Shown here one piece after another: positions 9,605 to 20,178 of a stretch of DNA of 34,730 nucleotides; within the stretch, counting starts at the first letter, position 1, and each line of letters opens with the position of its first letter. Source of the stretch: Methylotenera sp. (GTDB taxonomy: Bacteria; Pseudomonadota; Gammaproteobacteria; Burkholderiales; Methylophilaceae). The stretch lies in assembly GCA_023259635.1 (NCBI GenBank), contig JALRGX010000006.1:1-34730 (forward strand). Reading direction: 5' to 3'. Position numbers and translations under genes: made by a program. The notes under the pieces were generated by a model that saw only the letters and a program-made list of their open reading frames with translations, had not been told where the DNA came from and did not search any database.

Positions 9605-10867
9605 TTAAAACGCATAAATCGCAGTTACCCAGAACTTCTCGATATCGGTTTTACGTGCGCCGTTGTATTTATCATCTTCTTTGAAGTTGGCATATTCGAG
9701 CGAACCGGAAATCTGTTTGGTAAATTTATAGTAAACACCCAAGTCAAATTCCTTACCGTAGCTATCCCCGGTGCCGCCCCCAACTTTAGCAAAGTTGCGG
9801 TCAGAGTTAATGAAGTGGTACTCCGCTTTAATCGTGGCATCCATCACTTTGCCGCCTGCGATCAGTATCGTATCTTCTATACCTTCGTTAGGCGTAACCA
9901 GGAATACGTCTGCCCAACCCTGAAACAGGTGGTTGGTGCCTAATGGAGTCTGGAAGGATTTGCCATCGCGGTTGCCTGACAGTTTCTCCTGATCGAGGCG
10001 CAGGAACCAGTCACCATAGCCGGCACCAGCACCAACCCTGTAGTAGTCGTTATCAATCAATTTACTGCCGTCTTTGTAGTCATCCTGCTTGGCATATTCG
10101 GCGGTGTATAGCACCTTCCAGTTATCGTCGAGTTTCTGGCTGCCGTCCAACCGTAAACCATAGGTCTGGTTGGATTTGACTTTTTGCGCATTGCCATCCC
10201 AGTCGATCAGATAACCATAGCCGACTAGGCTAGTGGTAGGTGTGAAGCTGTATTTAACATTAGCGATTTCAATGTTGGCATTTTCAATTTTTGTGGTGAT
10301 CTGCTTGACCTGTTCATAGTGGGCTAGAGAAACCGTGGTGTTGTGCAGGCTTTTATTCACAAAGGAAATGCCGTTAAATACTTGCCAGTTCTGGCGGAAG
10401 CGCACATCACCAACGTAGCGCCAGTTATCAAGTATCATACCTTGGCGGCCAAGCTTGATCGAAGAGTCAGGGATGCCGGTCCACTCCAGATATAACTGAT
10501 GGAAGTCATAGTCTTCCGGATCAGCAATCACAGGATATTTTGTCCTGCTGGCTAGCGGACTGCCTTTTTTCAGATCGTTATAATCATCATTCAAAGGGCT
10601 GAGGCCATAGATTTCAGCGTTCACGCTGAAATTATGGAACGGTTTGGTTTTCCATCCAATCAGGCTGCGTAGCGTGAAGGCTTCGCCGGTTTCTGTTTTA
10701 CCATCCTGATTCACGTTCTCGTAACGCAGGCGTAGATTAATGGTCGGCTTGCCCTCAGTGATAGCTTCTTTTAATGAAGTAGCCTGCTCAATGTCATCAG
10801 CCAGTGCTGGTAATGCATACATCGCAATTAGGGCTGAAAATATATAACTTTTTAATTTATAGCGCAT
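9605..10867 (-). CDS. Outer-membrane beta-barrel porin (alginate-export-like)
   Basis: A 420-residue protein with a signal peptide (MRYKLKSYIFSALIAMYALP, cut after ALA at residue 23), many alternating beta segments and a C-terminal phenylalanine, all marks of an outer-membrane barrel. NLRLRYENVNQDG at the start of the mature part resembles alginate-export/porin-family proteins. The frame is open to 10900, but the start at 10867 has GGGAG at the right distance and gives a proper signal peptide. It begins 13 bases after nirE, so the two are probably co-transcribed. This suggests, as inference, a channel for nitrite or nitrate. True substrate unknown. Confidence 0.82.
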   Translation of the reverse strand: MRYKLKSYIFSALIAMYALPALADDIEQATSLKEAITEGKPTINLRLRYENVNQDGKTETGEAFTLRSLIGWKTKPFHNFSVNAEIYGLSPLNDDYNDLKKGSPLASRTKYPVIADPEDYDFHQLYLEWTGIPDSSIKLGRQGMILDNWRYVGDVRFRQNWQVFNGISFVNKSLHNTTVSLAHYEQVKQITTKIENANIEIANVKYSFTPTTSLVGYGYLIDWDGNAQKVKSNQTYGLRLDGSQKLDDNWKVLYTAEYAKQDDYKDGSKLIDNDYYRVGAGAGYGDWFLRLDQEKLSGNRDGKSFQTPLGTNHLFQGWADVFLVTPNEGIEDTILIAGGKVMDATIKAEYHFINSDRNFAKVGGGTGDSYGKEFDLGVYYKFTKQISGSLEYANFKEDDKYNGARKTDIEKFWVTAIYAF

Positions 10868-10880
10868 GTCAATCTCCCAT

Positions 10881-11771
10881 TCAATATAAAATACTCTCAT
10901 TTAACTCTGACTGCGTCTGCATAACAGGTGTACGAGCCGCCACCTTATTTACGTTATCAAACCAGGCCAGTTTATCTCTAAGCATCACCACCTCACCTAC
11001 AATAATCAGGCACGGCGATTTGAGTTTTGCGGCAAGAACCAGGTCACTTAATGTGGAAAGTGTGCCGGATACTACTTTTTGTTTCGCAGTGGTACCTTGT
11101 TGTATCACTGCAGCAGGCATATCGGGTTTCAGCCCGTGTTCAATCAATTTCAGGCAGATTTCAGCCAAACCACCAAGCCCCATATAAATCACGACCGTTT
11201 GATGTGGACGTGCAAGTCCTGCCCAGTCCAGATTCACGCTGCCATCTTTCAGGTGACCTGTAGTGAATAATACTGTCTGCGCATAATCGCGATGTGTAAG
11301 CGGGATTCCTGCATAACTTGATATACCATTAGCCGCAGAAATACCAGGCACCACCTGGAATGGAATACCTTGGGCAGCCAAGGTTTCCACCTCTTCACCA
11401 CCTCGCCCAAAAATAAATGGATCGCCACCTTTTAAACGCACCACACGCTTACCTGCCAGTGCCAATTTAATTAACAATGCATTGATTTCATTTTGCGGCA
11501 ATGTATGATTCGCCCGCGTTTTACCAACATAAATACGTTCAACACTGCTGGGTACAAGCGCCATTACATGGTCACTTACCAGCGCATCGTAAACAACTAC
11601 GTCTGCTTTTTGTATTAACAGCAATGCGCGAATCGTAAGCAACTGAGGGTCACCCGGGCCAGCACCTACCAAATAGATTTCACCGCATTTTGCAAAAGCA
11701 TTCATTCCACCTACAATGAAATCATTGCTTGCAACAGAACTAAAATTAGAAATAATAGAGTCTATGTCCAT
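10881..11771 (-). CDS. nirE: Uroporphyrinogen-III C-methyltransferase (NirE/SUMT)
   Basis: Makes precorrin-2 from uroporphyrinogen III with two SAM-dependent methylations, the first dedicated step to siroheme and heme d1. The product has the SUMT motifs [14 protein letters not shown] at the N terminus, [21 protein letters not shown] and [11 protein letters not shown]. At 296 residues it carries a short N-terminal extension; Met23 (11705) is an alternative start, and neither site has a strong ribosome site. It is divergent from nirS across a Dnr/Fnr box. Given the nir context NirE is preferred over CobA/CysG. Confidence 0.93.
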   Translation of the reverse strand: MDIDSIISNFSSVASNDFIVGGMNAFAKCGEIYLVGAGPGDPQLLTIRALLLIQKADVVVYDALVSDHVMALVPSSVERIYVGKTRANHTLPQNEINALLIKLALAGKRVVRLKGGDPFIFGRGGEEVETLAAQGIPFQVVPGISAANGISSYAGIPLTHRDYAQTVLFTTGHLKDGSVNLDWAGLARPHQTVVIYMGLGGLAEICLKLIEHGLKPDMPAAVIQQGTTAKQKVVSGTLSTLSDLVLAAKLKSPCLIIVGEVVMLRDKLAWFDNVNKVAARTPVMQTQSELNESILY

Positions 11772-11805
11772 GTAAGAAATTTACCACAATAGAAATTTAC
11801 AAATC

Positions 11806-11819
11806 TTGACTCGAATCAA
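11806..11819. promoter_or_regulatory. Dnr/Fnr box between nirE and nirS
   Basis: TTGAC-TCGA-ATCAA, one mismatch from the TTGAT-N4-ATCAA consensus. It lies 96 bases upstream of the nirS start and 35 bases from the nirE start. Activation of nirS is the more likely role by distance. Confidence 0.8.
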
Positions 11820-11911
11820 GGAGTGCAAGTTATATTTGCAGCATCATTATTCACGTCATCAATGAAATTAGGTTTGCGTACACCCTTCTCAACTAATTTA
11901 AAGGTAAATGA

Positions 11912-13630
<1,719 letters not shown>

Positions 13631-13649
13631 TTTCTAAGGAGAAGTAATC

Positions 13650-13967
13650 ATGAAATTCATACTAGGAATGATCACCGCAGGCCTACTGAGTATTGGGACC
13701 CAGGTCGCCATAGCCGCTGATGGCAGCGCGTTGGCTCAAAAAGGTGGATGCTTGGCTTGCCATGGCGTTGATAAAAAAATCCTTGGCCCGGCATTTAAAG
13801 ATGTCGCTGCTAAATACAAAGGGCAGAAAGACATTGAAGACACGCTGATCAAGAAAGTAAAAGCAGGCGGTAGCGGCGTATGGGGACCTATGCCGATGCC
13901 ATCCAACGCAGGCAAACTCAGCGATGATGAGTTCAAGACAGTTGTAAGCTGGATTCTGGCTCTGTAG
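13650..13967 (+). CDS. nirM: Cytochrome c551 (electron donor to NirS)
   Basis: A 105-residue periplasmic class I cytochrome c. It has a signal peptide (about 22 residues, ending AIA), the heme site CLACH (34-38) and the methionine ligand region GPMPMPSNAG. Such cytochromes pass electrons from the bc1 complex to NirS. It sits 19 bases after nirS with a good ribosome site (AAGGAGA). A GC-rich hairpin follows its stop and overlaps the start of nirC. Confidence 0.94.
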   Translation: MKFILGMITAGLLSIGTQVAIAADGSALAQKGGCLACHGVDKKILGPAFKDVAAKYKGQKDIEDTLIKKVKAGGSGVWGPMPMPSNAGKLSDDEFKTVVSWILAL

Positions 13968-13975
13968 GTTCTGCC

Positions 13976-14347
13976 TTGTTTTCTTTAGCTATAATTTTGA
14001 AACGGGGCGCATGCCCCGCTTTCATTTTGGCCTTAGCTGTTTTCAGCTGCACATCTTATGCAGCTGATTATGCAGCTGACAGTGATATCAGCCATCAAAG
14101 ACAGCTGGAACTGGTAAAAATGGTACGCAACGACTGCGGCTCATGTCACGGCTTAACTCTCAAAGGCGGGCTTGGGTCACCATTATTGCCAGAGTCCCTT
14201 CGTGACAAATCAGTGATTGGATTACGTGAAGTAATATTACGTGGCAGAACTGGCACTGCCATGCCACCATGGTCGCCATTTATAAGCGAAAAAGAAGCAG
14301 AATGGATTGTAGATCAACTAATGAAAGGTTTTCCTGATGCGCACTAA
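13976..14347 (+). CDS. nirC: Cytochrome c55X (NirC)
   Basis: A small periplasmic c-type cytochrome of the nir operon, proposed to supply electrons to heme d1 maturation or to NirS. It has heme site CGSCH (54-58), GGLGSPLLPESL and AMPPWSPFISEKEAEWI, as in NirC. The start is uncertain: the longest frame begins with TTG at 13976, and a second TTG at codon 8 would give a more compact signal peptide. The hydrophobic signal segment is coded across a hairpin (14003-14018). It overlaps nirF by 11 bases. Confidence 0.88.
   Translation: MFSLAIILKRGACPAFILALAVFSCTSYAADYAADSDISHQRQLELVKMVRNDCGSCHGLTLKGGLGSPLLPESLRDKSVIGLREVILRGRTGTAMPPWSPFISEKEAEWIVDQLMKGFPDAH
14003..14018 (+). terminator. GC-rich hairpin at the nirM/nirC junction
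   Basis: CGGGGC, GCAT loop, GCCCCG, followed by CTTTCATTTT: a compact terminator-like hairpin 35 bases after the nirM stop, lying inside the predicted signal-peptide codons of nirC. It could attenuate transcription so that nirSM is made in excess over the assembly genes. Confidence 0.5.
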
Positions 14348-15500
14348 ATGGATTATTGCTTTAGCCATATGCCTGAATGCATGTGTTGCAACACCGATAC
14401 GCGGCACAGGTGACCTTGGGTTAATCATAGAACGTGATGTTGGACGTGTAAAAATAATAGACACTTCTGCGAATAAAAAACTGGCTACGATTAACGGTTT
14501 GGGTGATTTATCACACGCATCTGTAGTTTTCAGCCGCGATGGTCGCTATGGATATGTGTTTGGACGCGATGGCGGATTGACAAAGGTTGACTTACTCAAG
14601 CAATCAGTTGAAAAACGCGTTCTGCAGGCTGGCAATAGTATAGGCGGCGCTATTTCACAAAATGGCCGTTACGTGGCTACACAGAATTACACACCGGGCG
14701 GGATTAAGGTGTTTGATGCCAATACACTGCAACTGGTTGCAGATATTCCAGCCACCTATGGTGATGGCCAGCTATCAAAAGTGGTTGGCTTGGTGGATGC
14801 GCCAGGTAATCAATTTGTGTTTAGTCTATTTGATGCTGGCGAAATCTGGGTTGCTGACGTTACCAATCCGGCCAAACCTGAAATTCAGAAATTCCCTGCC
14901 GGCAAGCAACCTTATGACGGCTTGATTACGCCAGATGGCCGCCACTACATTGCTGGTCTATTTGGTGAAGATGGATTGGCATTGCTTGATTTGTGGCATC
15001 CGGAACAAGGTGTAAAACGTATTTTAGATGGCTATGGCCGTGGCGAAGAAAAGTTACCTGTTTACAAAATGCCGCACCTGCGTGGCTGGGCTGTAGCAGG
15101 CACACGTGCTTATTTGCCGGCAATCGGCCATCATGAGCTACTGGTCGTTGATACCCAAAGCTGGAAAGAGGTCGGCAGGATTCCCGTAGCAGGCCAGCCC
15201 GTATTTGCGATAACCAGGCCTGACGGACGCCAAGTATGGGTCAACTTTGCCTTTCCTGACAATGGGTATGTTCAGATAATCAGCACTGAGTCCCAACAGA
15301 TCATTAAAACATTGCAGCCTGGTCGCGCAGTACTGCACATGGAGTTTACCCCGCGCGGGGAGGCAGCCTGGGTATCATCTCGCGATGATAACCACGTCAC
15401 TATCTACGATACGCAAACACTGCAAGCAGTCACTGAATTCCCCGCATCTGCACCCAGCGGTATATTCTTTACACATCGTGCCGGAAAGATCGGGTTCTGA
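14337..15500 (+). CDS. nirF: NirF, heme d1 biosynthesis protein
   Basis: Required for heme d1 synthesis in the periplasm; a 387-residue propeller protein related to the d1 domain of NirS but without a cytochrome c domain. The N terminus has a possible lipoprotein signal (LNAC, Cys16), as in several NirF proteins that are anchored to the membrane. Typical segments are VVFSRDGRYGYVFGRDGG, YTPGGIKVFDA and AFPDNGYVQII. It overlaps nirC by 11 bases and ends one base before nirDL. Confidence 0.94.
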   Translation: MRTKWIIALAICLNACVATPIRGTGDLGLIIERDVGRVKIIDTSANKKLATINGLGDLSHASVVFSRDGRYGYVFGRDGGLTKVDLLKQSVEKRVLQAGNSIGGAISQNGRYVATQNYTPGGIKVFDANTLQLVADIPATYGDGQLSKVVGLVDAPGNQFVFSLFDAGEIWVADVTNPAKPEIQKFPAGKQPYDGLITPDGRHYIAGLFGEDGLALLDLWHPEQGVKRILDGYGRGEEKLPVYKMPHLRGWAVAGTRAYLPAIGHHELLVVDTQSWKEVGRIPVAGQPVFAITRPDGRQVWVNFAFPDNGYVQIISTESQQIIKTLQPGRAVLHMEFTPRGEAAWVSSRDDNHVTIYDTQTLQAVTEFPASAPSGIFFTHRAGKIGF

Positions 15501-15501
15501 C

Positions 15502-16488
15502 ATGAACGGTTTTAATCAAATCGAGCAGCATCTACTCAATGATTACCAGCATGACTTTCCGCTGGTAAAACAACCATTCCTTGCCATCGGCGAGCAATTA
15601 GGCATATCAGAAGATGAAGTCATAACACGCCTGGAATACTTGAGCGCACAAGGCGCCATCAGCCGTATAGGGCCGGTATTCAGTCCTGGCCGTATCGGTG
15701 CCAGCACGCTTGCGGCACTAGCTGTTCCGAAAGAGCAATTGGATAAAATGGCACTTTGGATCAATACATTGCCTGAAGTGAACCATAATTATGAACGCGA
15801 ACATATGTACAACCTTTGGTTCGTGGTTGCCGCACCCAATCAGGCTTGGCTAGATAACGTACTGCAGAAAATTAATCAATATGCCGGTCTTCCCATGCTG
15901 GTTCTTCCGTTGCTGGAGCCGTTTCATATTGACCTGGGTTTTAACCTGCACGGTCAATGTACCGCGGCACGCAAACCATCCGGAAATCATGAAAAAATAA
16001 AATTGGATAATGCGCAAAGTGCGATTGTCGCAAAACTGCAAGCTGGCATCAAACTCGAGCAGCAGCCATTTACCGCACTCAGTGAGAGTGTCAATTTAGA
16101 TGAAGACACTATCATTCGCCAGGTTTCCGAGTGGCAAACCAATGGCATCATAAAGCGTTTTGGTGTCGTGGTAAGGCATCATGAACTAGGCTACCGCGAA
16201 AATGCCATGGTGGTTTGGGATGTGCCTGATGACCAGGTCAGCACATATGGAAAGCTAGCTGCACAGCAGGAAGGTGTCACCCTGTGCTACCGCCGGCCAC
16301 GCCAATTACCAGACTGGCCATTCAACCTGTTCTGCATGGTGCATGGGAAAAACCGCGATATCGTGCAGGAACAAATCAAGAAACTCGCGAAAAACACTGG
16401 CCTGGAAGATTTCCGGATGCAAATATTATTCAGCTGTCGCCGATTTAAACAGTGTGGAGCACACTATGTGGCAAATGGACACAACTGA
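15502..16488 (+). CDS. nirDL: NirDL fusion, siroheme decarboxylase subunit
   Basis: A 328-residue fusion of NirD and NirL, which with NirG and NirH decarboxylates siroheme to 12,18-didecarboxysiroheme. Each half starts with an AsnC/Lrp-like winged helix. The NirD half has HNYEREHMYNLWFV; the NirL half has ENAMVVWDVPDD and LCYRRPRQLPDWPFNLFCMV. The ATG at 15502 is one base after nirF and gives the correct NirD N terminus; the frame itself is open further upstream inside nirF. The 3' end overlaps nirG by 23 bases. Confidence 0.93.
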   Translation: MNGFNQIEQHLLNDYQHDFPLVKQPFLAIGEQLGISEDEVITRLEYLSAQGAISRIGPVFSPGRIGASTLAALAVPKEQLDKMALWINTLPEVNHNYEREHMYNLWFVVAAPNQAWLDNVLQKINQYAGLPMLVLPLLEPFHIDLGFNLHGQCTAARKPSGNHEKIKLDNAQSAIVAKLQAGIKLEQQPFTALSESVNLDEDTIIRQVSEWQTNGIIKRFGVVVRHHELGYRENAMVVWDVPDDQVSTYGKLAAQQEGVTLCYRRPRQLPDWPFNLFCMVHGKNRDIVQEQIKKLAKNTGLEDFRMQILFSCRRFKQCGAHYVANGHN

Positions 16489-16918
16489 CAAAGCTATCAT
16501 CAATCGCCTGCAGGGGGGCCTTCCCGTCTGTGAGCGCCCATATCAGGTAATGGCAGAACAATTTGGTATCGGCGAAGACGAGCTCATCTCTCGGCTGGAA
16601 AACTTGCTGACACAGAAGGTACTGACACGCTTCGGGCCAATGTTTCAAATAGAACGCATGGGCGGTGCCTTTAGCCTTGCAGCAATGAAAATACCTGAAG
16701 CAGACTTCGAGCGTGTTACTGCTATGGTAAATACCTTACCTGAAGTAGCACACAATTACCGGCGAGAGCATGCCTTCAACATGTGGTTCGTGTTAGCAAC
16801 CGAGAAGCCTGAAGGCATTATTCAGGCCATTGCCCGCATCGAATCCCAAACAGGTTATCCTGTTTATAATATGCCAAAAGAAAAAGAATTTTTTGTCGGC
16901 GCAAGGTTTACCGCATGA
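16466..16918 (+). CDS. nirG: NirG, siroheme decarboxylase subunit
   Basis: A 150-residue Lrp/AsnC-like protein homologous to the NirD half (HNYRREHAFNMWFV, GPMFQIERMGGAFSLAAM). It acts in heme d1 synthesis with NirDL and NirH. The start at 16466 has GGAG upstream and overlaps the nirDL end; Met4 is an alternative. It overlaps nirH by 4 bases. Confidence 0.92.
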   Translation: MWQMDTTDKAIINRLQGGLPVCERPYQVMAEQFGIGEDELISRLENLLTQKVLTRFGPMFQIERMGGAFSLAAMKIPEADFERVTAMVNTLPEVAHNYRREHAFNMWFVLATEKPEGIIQAIARIESQTGYPVYNMPKEKEFFVGARFTA

Positions 16919-17394
16919 GCATCGAACTTGACAGCATTGATCGCATCATCATACAGGCGACACAGGCAGGCTTGCCGCTGACGCCTCGCCCCTACCATGA
17001 CATTGCCGAGAAAATAGACATCCCGGTGGATGTAGTGATGCGACGCATACAGGTAATGCTTGAGAATGGCGTGATTCGCCGCATCGGCGCGGTACCCAAC
17101 CATTATGCACTTGGTTGGAGCGCTAACGGCATGACAGTATGGGATGTACCGGATGAACACATTGACACATTGGGACAACAAGTCGGCGCGCTGGAATTTG
17201 TCAGTCACTGTTACCAGCGTCCAAGAATCATGCCTGACTGGAATTACAATCTGTTTGCCATGGTACATGGCCGTGACCGTGAAGAAGTAGAAACCAAAAC
17301 AGCGCAGATTGCCGAATTACTCGGTAAGAATTGCAAAGCACACACAATACTCTACAGTACCAAAATATTAAAAAAAACCGGATTAAGGATTTAA
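16915..17394 (+). CDS. nirH: NirH, siroheme decarboxylase subunit
   Basis: A 159-residue Lrp/AsnC-like protein homologous to the NirL half. It has IRRIGAVPNHYALGW, MTVWDVPDEH and HCYQRPRIMPDWNYNLFAMV; the last resembles LCYRRPR in NirDL but keeps a histidine before the cysteine. It partners NirG. Its start overlaps nirG in an ATGA junction, and nirJ begins one base after its stop. Confidence 0.92.
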   Translation: MSIELDSIDRIIIQATQAGLPLTPRPYHDIAEKIDIPVDVVMRRIQVMLENGVIRRIGAVPNHYALGWSANGMTVWDVPDEHIDTLGQQVGALEFVSHCYQRPRIMPDWNYNLFAMVHGRDREEVETKTAQIAELLGKNCKAHTILYSTKILKKTGLRI

Positions 17395-17395
17395 G

Positions 17396-18592
17396 ATGTT
17401 CAGAATCAGCCAATACATGCAGGAAATCGCCAATCCGACACCGCTGGGCGCCAAACGCAACCCGCCTGGCCCAGTAGTAATCTGGAACCTGATTCGGCGT
17501 TGCAACCTCACCTGCCAGCACTGTTATTCAATTTCCGCTGATAAAGATTTCCCAGGTGAATTAAGCACTCAAGAAGTGTTCACGGTAATGGATGACCTGA
17601 AGGCATTCCGAGTGCCCGTATTGATTCTTTCCGGCGGTGAGCCATTGCTCAGGCCCGATATTTATGACATCGCAAAGCGCGCCAAAAATATGGGATTTTA
17701 CGTTGGCCTGTCATCAAACGGTACGTTGATTACGGAAGATAATATCCAGCAGATAGCAGAGATCGGCTTCGATTACGTAGGCGTCAGCCTGGATGGCATT
17801 GAAGCAACACATGACAAATTCCGCCGAAAACAGGGCGCATTCAAAGAATCGTTGCACGGCATCAAGCTATGCCGTGATGCTGGCATCAAGGCTGGTGTAC
17901 GCTTTACACTGACCCAGGATAATGCCCATGATTTACCCGCACTCTTAAAGCTTGTTGACGATGAAGGCATTGACAAGTTTTACCTCTCGCATCTTAATTA
18001 CGCGGGGCGCGGCAACATCAACCGCAAACACGATGCAGTGATGGAAACCACGCGTAAGGCCATGGATCTTCTGTTTGACACCTGCTGGAATGATATTCAG
18101 CAAGGGCGTCACCGCGAATTTGTAACCGGCAATAACGATGCTGATGGCGTGTACCTGCTGCTTTGGGTACGCAAGCACCACCCCCACCTGGAAGCGCATA
18201 TTCGCGCCAAACTGGCACAATGGGGCGGCAACAGCAGCGGAGTCAATGTTGCCAATATTGACAATGTAGGCGTGGTGCACCCAGACACCTTCTGGTGGCA
18301 CTACCCGCTTGGCAATGTAAAAGACCGGCCATTTTCAGAAATCTGGCAGGACACTTCCGACCCGCTGATGGCTGGGCTAAAAGCCAGCCCCAGAACCATT
18401 AAAGGGCGTTGCGGAAATTGCCAATACTTTGACATCTGCGGCGGGAACACGCGGGTACGGGCACAGCAACTAACGGGTGACCCATGGCAGGAAGACCCGG
18501 CCTGCTACTTACATGATGAGGAAATAGGCGTGGCTGAAGGTAGCGAACGCGTCAAAATGACCCCCTACGTGCAAATCCGGAGAGTAGTTTGA
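17396..18592 (+). CDS. nirJ: NirJ, radical SAM heme d1 synthase component
   Basis: A 398-residue radical SAM enzyme that removes the two propionate side chains from didecarboxysiroheme during heme d1 synthesis. It has the CNLTCQHC cluster motif (Cys36, 40, 43), LSGGEPLL and GVSLDG, and a C-terminal SPASM-like cysteine set (GRCGNCQYFDICGG and ACYLHDEE) for an additional Fe-S cluster. The stop overlaps the nirN start. Confidence 0.95.
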   Translation: MFRISQYMQEIANPTPLGAKRNPPGPVVIWNLIRRCNLTCQHCYSISADKDFPGELSTQEVFTVMDDLKAFRVPVLILSGGEPLLRPDIYDIAKRAKNMGFYVGLSSNGTLITEDNIQQIAEIGFDYVGVSLDGIEATHDKFRRKQGAFKESLHGIKLCRDAGIKAGVRFTLTQDNAHDLPALLKLVDDEGIDKFYLSHLNYAGRGNINRKHDAVMETTRKAMDLLFDTCWNDIQQGRHREFVTGNNDADGVYLLLWVRKHHPHLEAHIRAKLAQWGGNSSGVNVANIDNVGVVHPDTFWWHYPLGNVKDRPFSEIWQDTSDPLMAGLKASPRTIKGRCGNCQYFDICGGNTRVRAQQLTGDPWQEDPACYLHDEEIGVAEGSERVKMTPYVQIRRVV

Positions 18593-20130
18593 TTCGATTA
18601 ACCACCCTATTCCTGTCGCTGGCAATGACCTGCCTGCAAAGCTTCGCTGCGGATGCACCGCAGTTATTCTTACAGCATTGCGCTGCCTGTCATGGTGCAG
18701 ATCGCCTTGGTGGCATGGGGCCTGCGCTATTGCCTGAAAGCCTGGAACGGCTTAGAAAACCGGAGGCACTCAAAACTATCACTGAGGGCCGCGTTGCCAC
18801 CCGCATGCCAGCCTTTGCTGGGAAATTATCAAACGATGAGATTAAGTCGTTACTCGATTATGTGTTCACGCCACTAACCAATCCGCCTAACTGGGGTGAT
18901 GCTGAAATTCGTGCCTCCCGCATTGAAGTGCACAAAACTGGCACCTTGCCAGACAAGCCCGCTTTTGAAGCTGACATGCTCAATCTGTTCATAGTCGTTG
19001 AAACCGGCGACCACCACGCCACCGTGTTAAACGGTGACACCTTTGAACCGATCAAGCGCTTTGCCACCCGTTTTGCATTGCATGGCGGACCAAAATTCTC
19101 ACCTGACGGACGTTATGTTTACTTTGCCTCGCGTGATGGCTGGGTATCCAAATACGACATCTGGAATCTTGAATATACCGCTGAAATCCGCGTGGGTATC
19201 AACACAAGAAACATCGCTGTTTCCAGCGATGGCCGCTACGTAATGGCAGCTAATTATTTACCAAATACCATCGCCATACTTGATGCAGGGGACCTGTCGT
19301 TAATCAAAACTATTGCCATTACTGATGAAGAAGGGCAAGCCTCACGTGCTTCAGCCGTTTATGATGCTGCACCCCGTAACAGCTTTATCGTAGCCCTTAA
19401 AGATGTGCCGGAATTATGGGAGATTAGTTACGATGATAACGCACCGCCAATTTTTCCTGGCCTTGTGCATGACTATAAAATGGCTGAATCCGTTGCACTT
19501 CCCGGCAAATTTAACCCGCGCCGCACACCGCTGGAAACCGTGCTTGATGACTTCTTCTTCGACCAGAGTTATGCCTACGTCATCGGTGCCTCGCGCGAAG
19601 GTAAAGGACAAGTGGTTAATTTGGATATCAGGCGCAAAGTTGCCGACCTGGCACTGCCCGGCATGCCGCATTTAGGCTCCGGTATCACCTGGCAATGGCA
19701 GGGCAAGCCTGTGCTGGCAACGCCCAACCTGAAAGATGGTGTAATCACCGTCATTAATATGCAGAACTGGCAAGTAATAAAGCAGATAAAAACGCCCGGC
19801 CCCGGTTTCTTCATGCGCAGCCACGAAAATACGCCCTATGCCTGGACCGATGTCTTTAATGGCGCAATAAAAGATACCCTGCAACTCATCGACAAACAGA
19901 CGTTGGAAATTGCCGCCACGCTCACCCCATCCCCCGGTAAAACTGCAGCTCATGTAGAATTTACGCGCGATGGTAAATATGCGCTGGTCAGCGTGTGGGA
20001 TAAAGATGGCGCATTAGTGATTTACGATACAGCAACGCTGAAAGAAATCAAGCGACTCCCCATGAACAAACCTTCCGGCAAATACAACGTGTATAACAAA
20101 ATCACGCGTTCATCAGGGACCAGTCACTAG
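18589..20130 (+). CDS. nirN: NirN, dihydro-heme d1 dehydrogenase
   Basis: A 513-residue NirS paralog that carries out the last step of heme d1 synthesis (oxidation of the dihydro precursor) in the periplasm. It has a signal peptide (ending SFAAD), heme c site CAACH (31-35), then the d1-type propeller (FALHGGPKFSPDGRYVYF, NTRNIAVSSDGRYV) and a NirS-like end (SGKYNVYNK). The start is TTG at 18589, preceded by CGGAGAG and overlapping the nirJ stop. It is the last gene of the nir operon. Confidence 0.93.
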   Translation: MIRLTTLFLSLAMTCLQSFAADAPQLFLQHCAACHGADRLGGMGPALLPESLERLRKPEALKTITEGRVATRMPAFAGKLSNDEIKSLLDYVFTPLTNPPNWGDAEIRASRIEVHKTGTLPDKPAFEADMLNLFIVVETGDHHATVLNGDTFEPIKRFATRFALHGGPKFSPDGRYVYFASRDGWVSKYDIWNLEYTAEIRVGINTRNIAVSSDGRYVMAANYLPNTIAILDAGDLSLIKTIAITDEEGQASRASAVYDAAPRNSFIVALKDVPELWEISYDDNAPPIFPGLVHDYKMAESVALPGKFNPRRTPLETVLDDFFFDQSYAYVIGASREGKGQVVNLDIRRKVADLALPGMPHLGSGITWQWQGKPVLATPNLKDGVITVINMQNWQVIKQIKTPGPGFFMRSHENTPYAWTDVFNGAIKDTLQLIDKQTLEIAATLTPSPGKTAAHVEFTRDGKYALVSVWDKDGALVIYDTATLKEIKRLPMNKPSGKYNVYNKITRSSGTSH

Positions 20131-20150
20131 AATCCATATTCGGCCATAGC

Positions 20151-20178
20151 CGCTAACGCTGATATATCAGCGTTAGCG
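20151..20178. terminator. 28-bp perfect palindrome between nirN and norD
   Basis: CGCTAACGCTGATA followed directly by its exact reverse complement. It lies 20 bases after the nirN stop and contains the norD stop codon (20173-20175). It would form a strong hairpin on both transcripts, so it probably separates the convergent nir and nor operons, although there is no T-run on either side. Confidence 0.6.

Noticed and set aside
15385-15501. N-terminal extension of nirDL into nirF
   Set aside because: The extension is the wrong frame of nirF; the ATG at 15502 gives the family N terminus.
16274-16465. N-terminal extension of nirG into nirDL
   Set aside because: It is the alternative frame of the nirDL 3' end; the ATG at 16466 has a ribosome site and the NirG N terminus.
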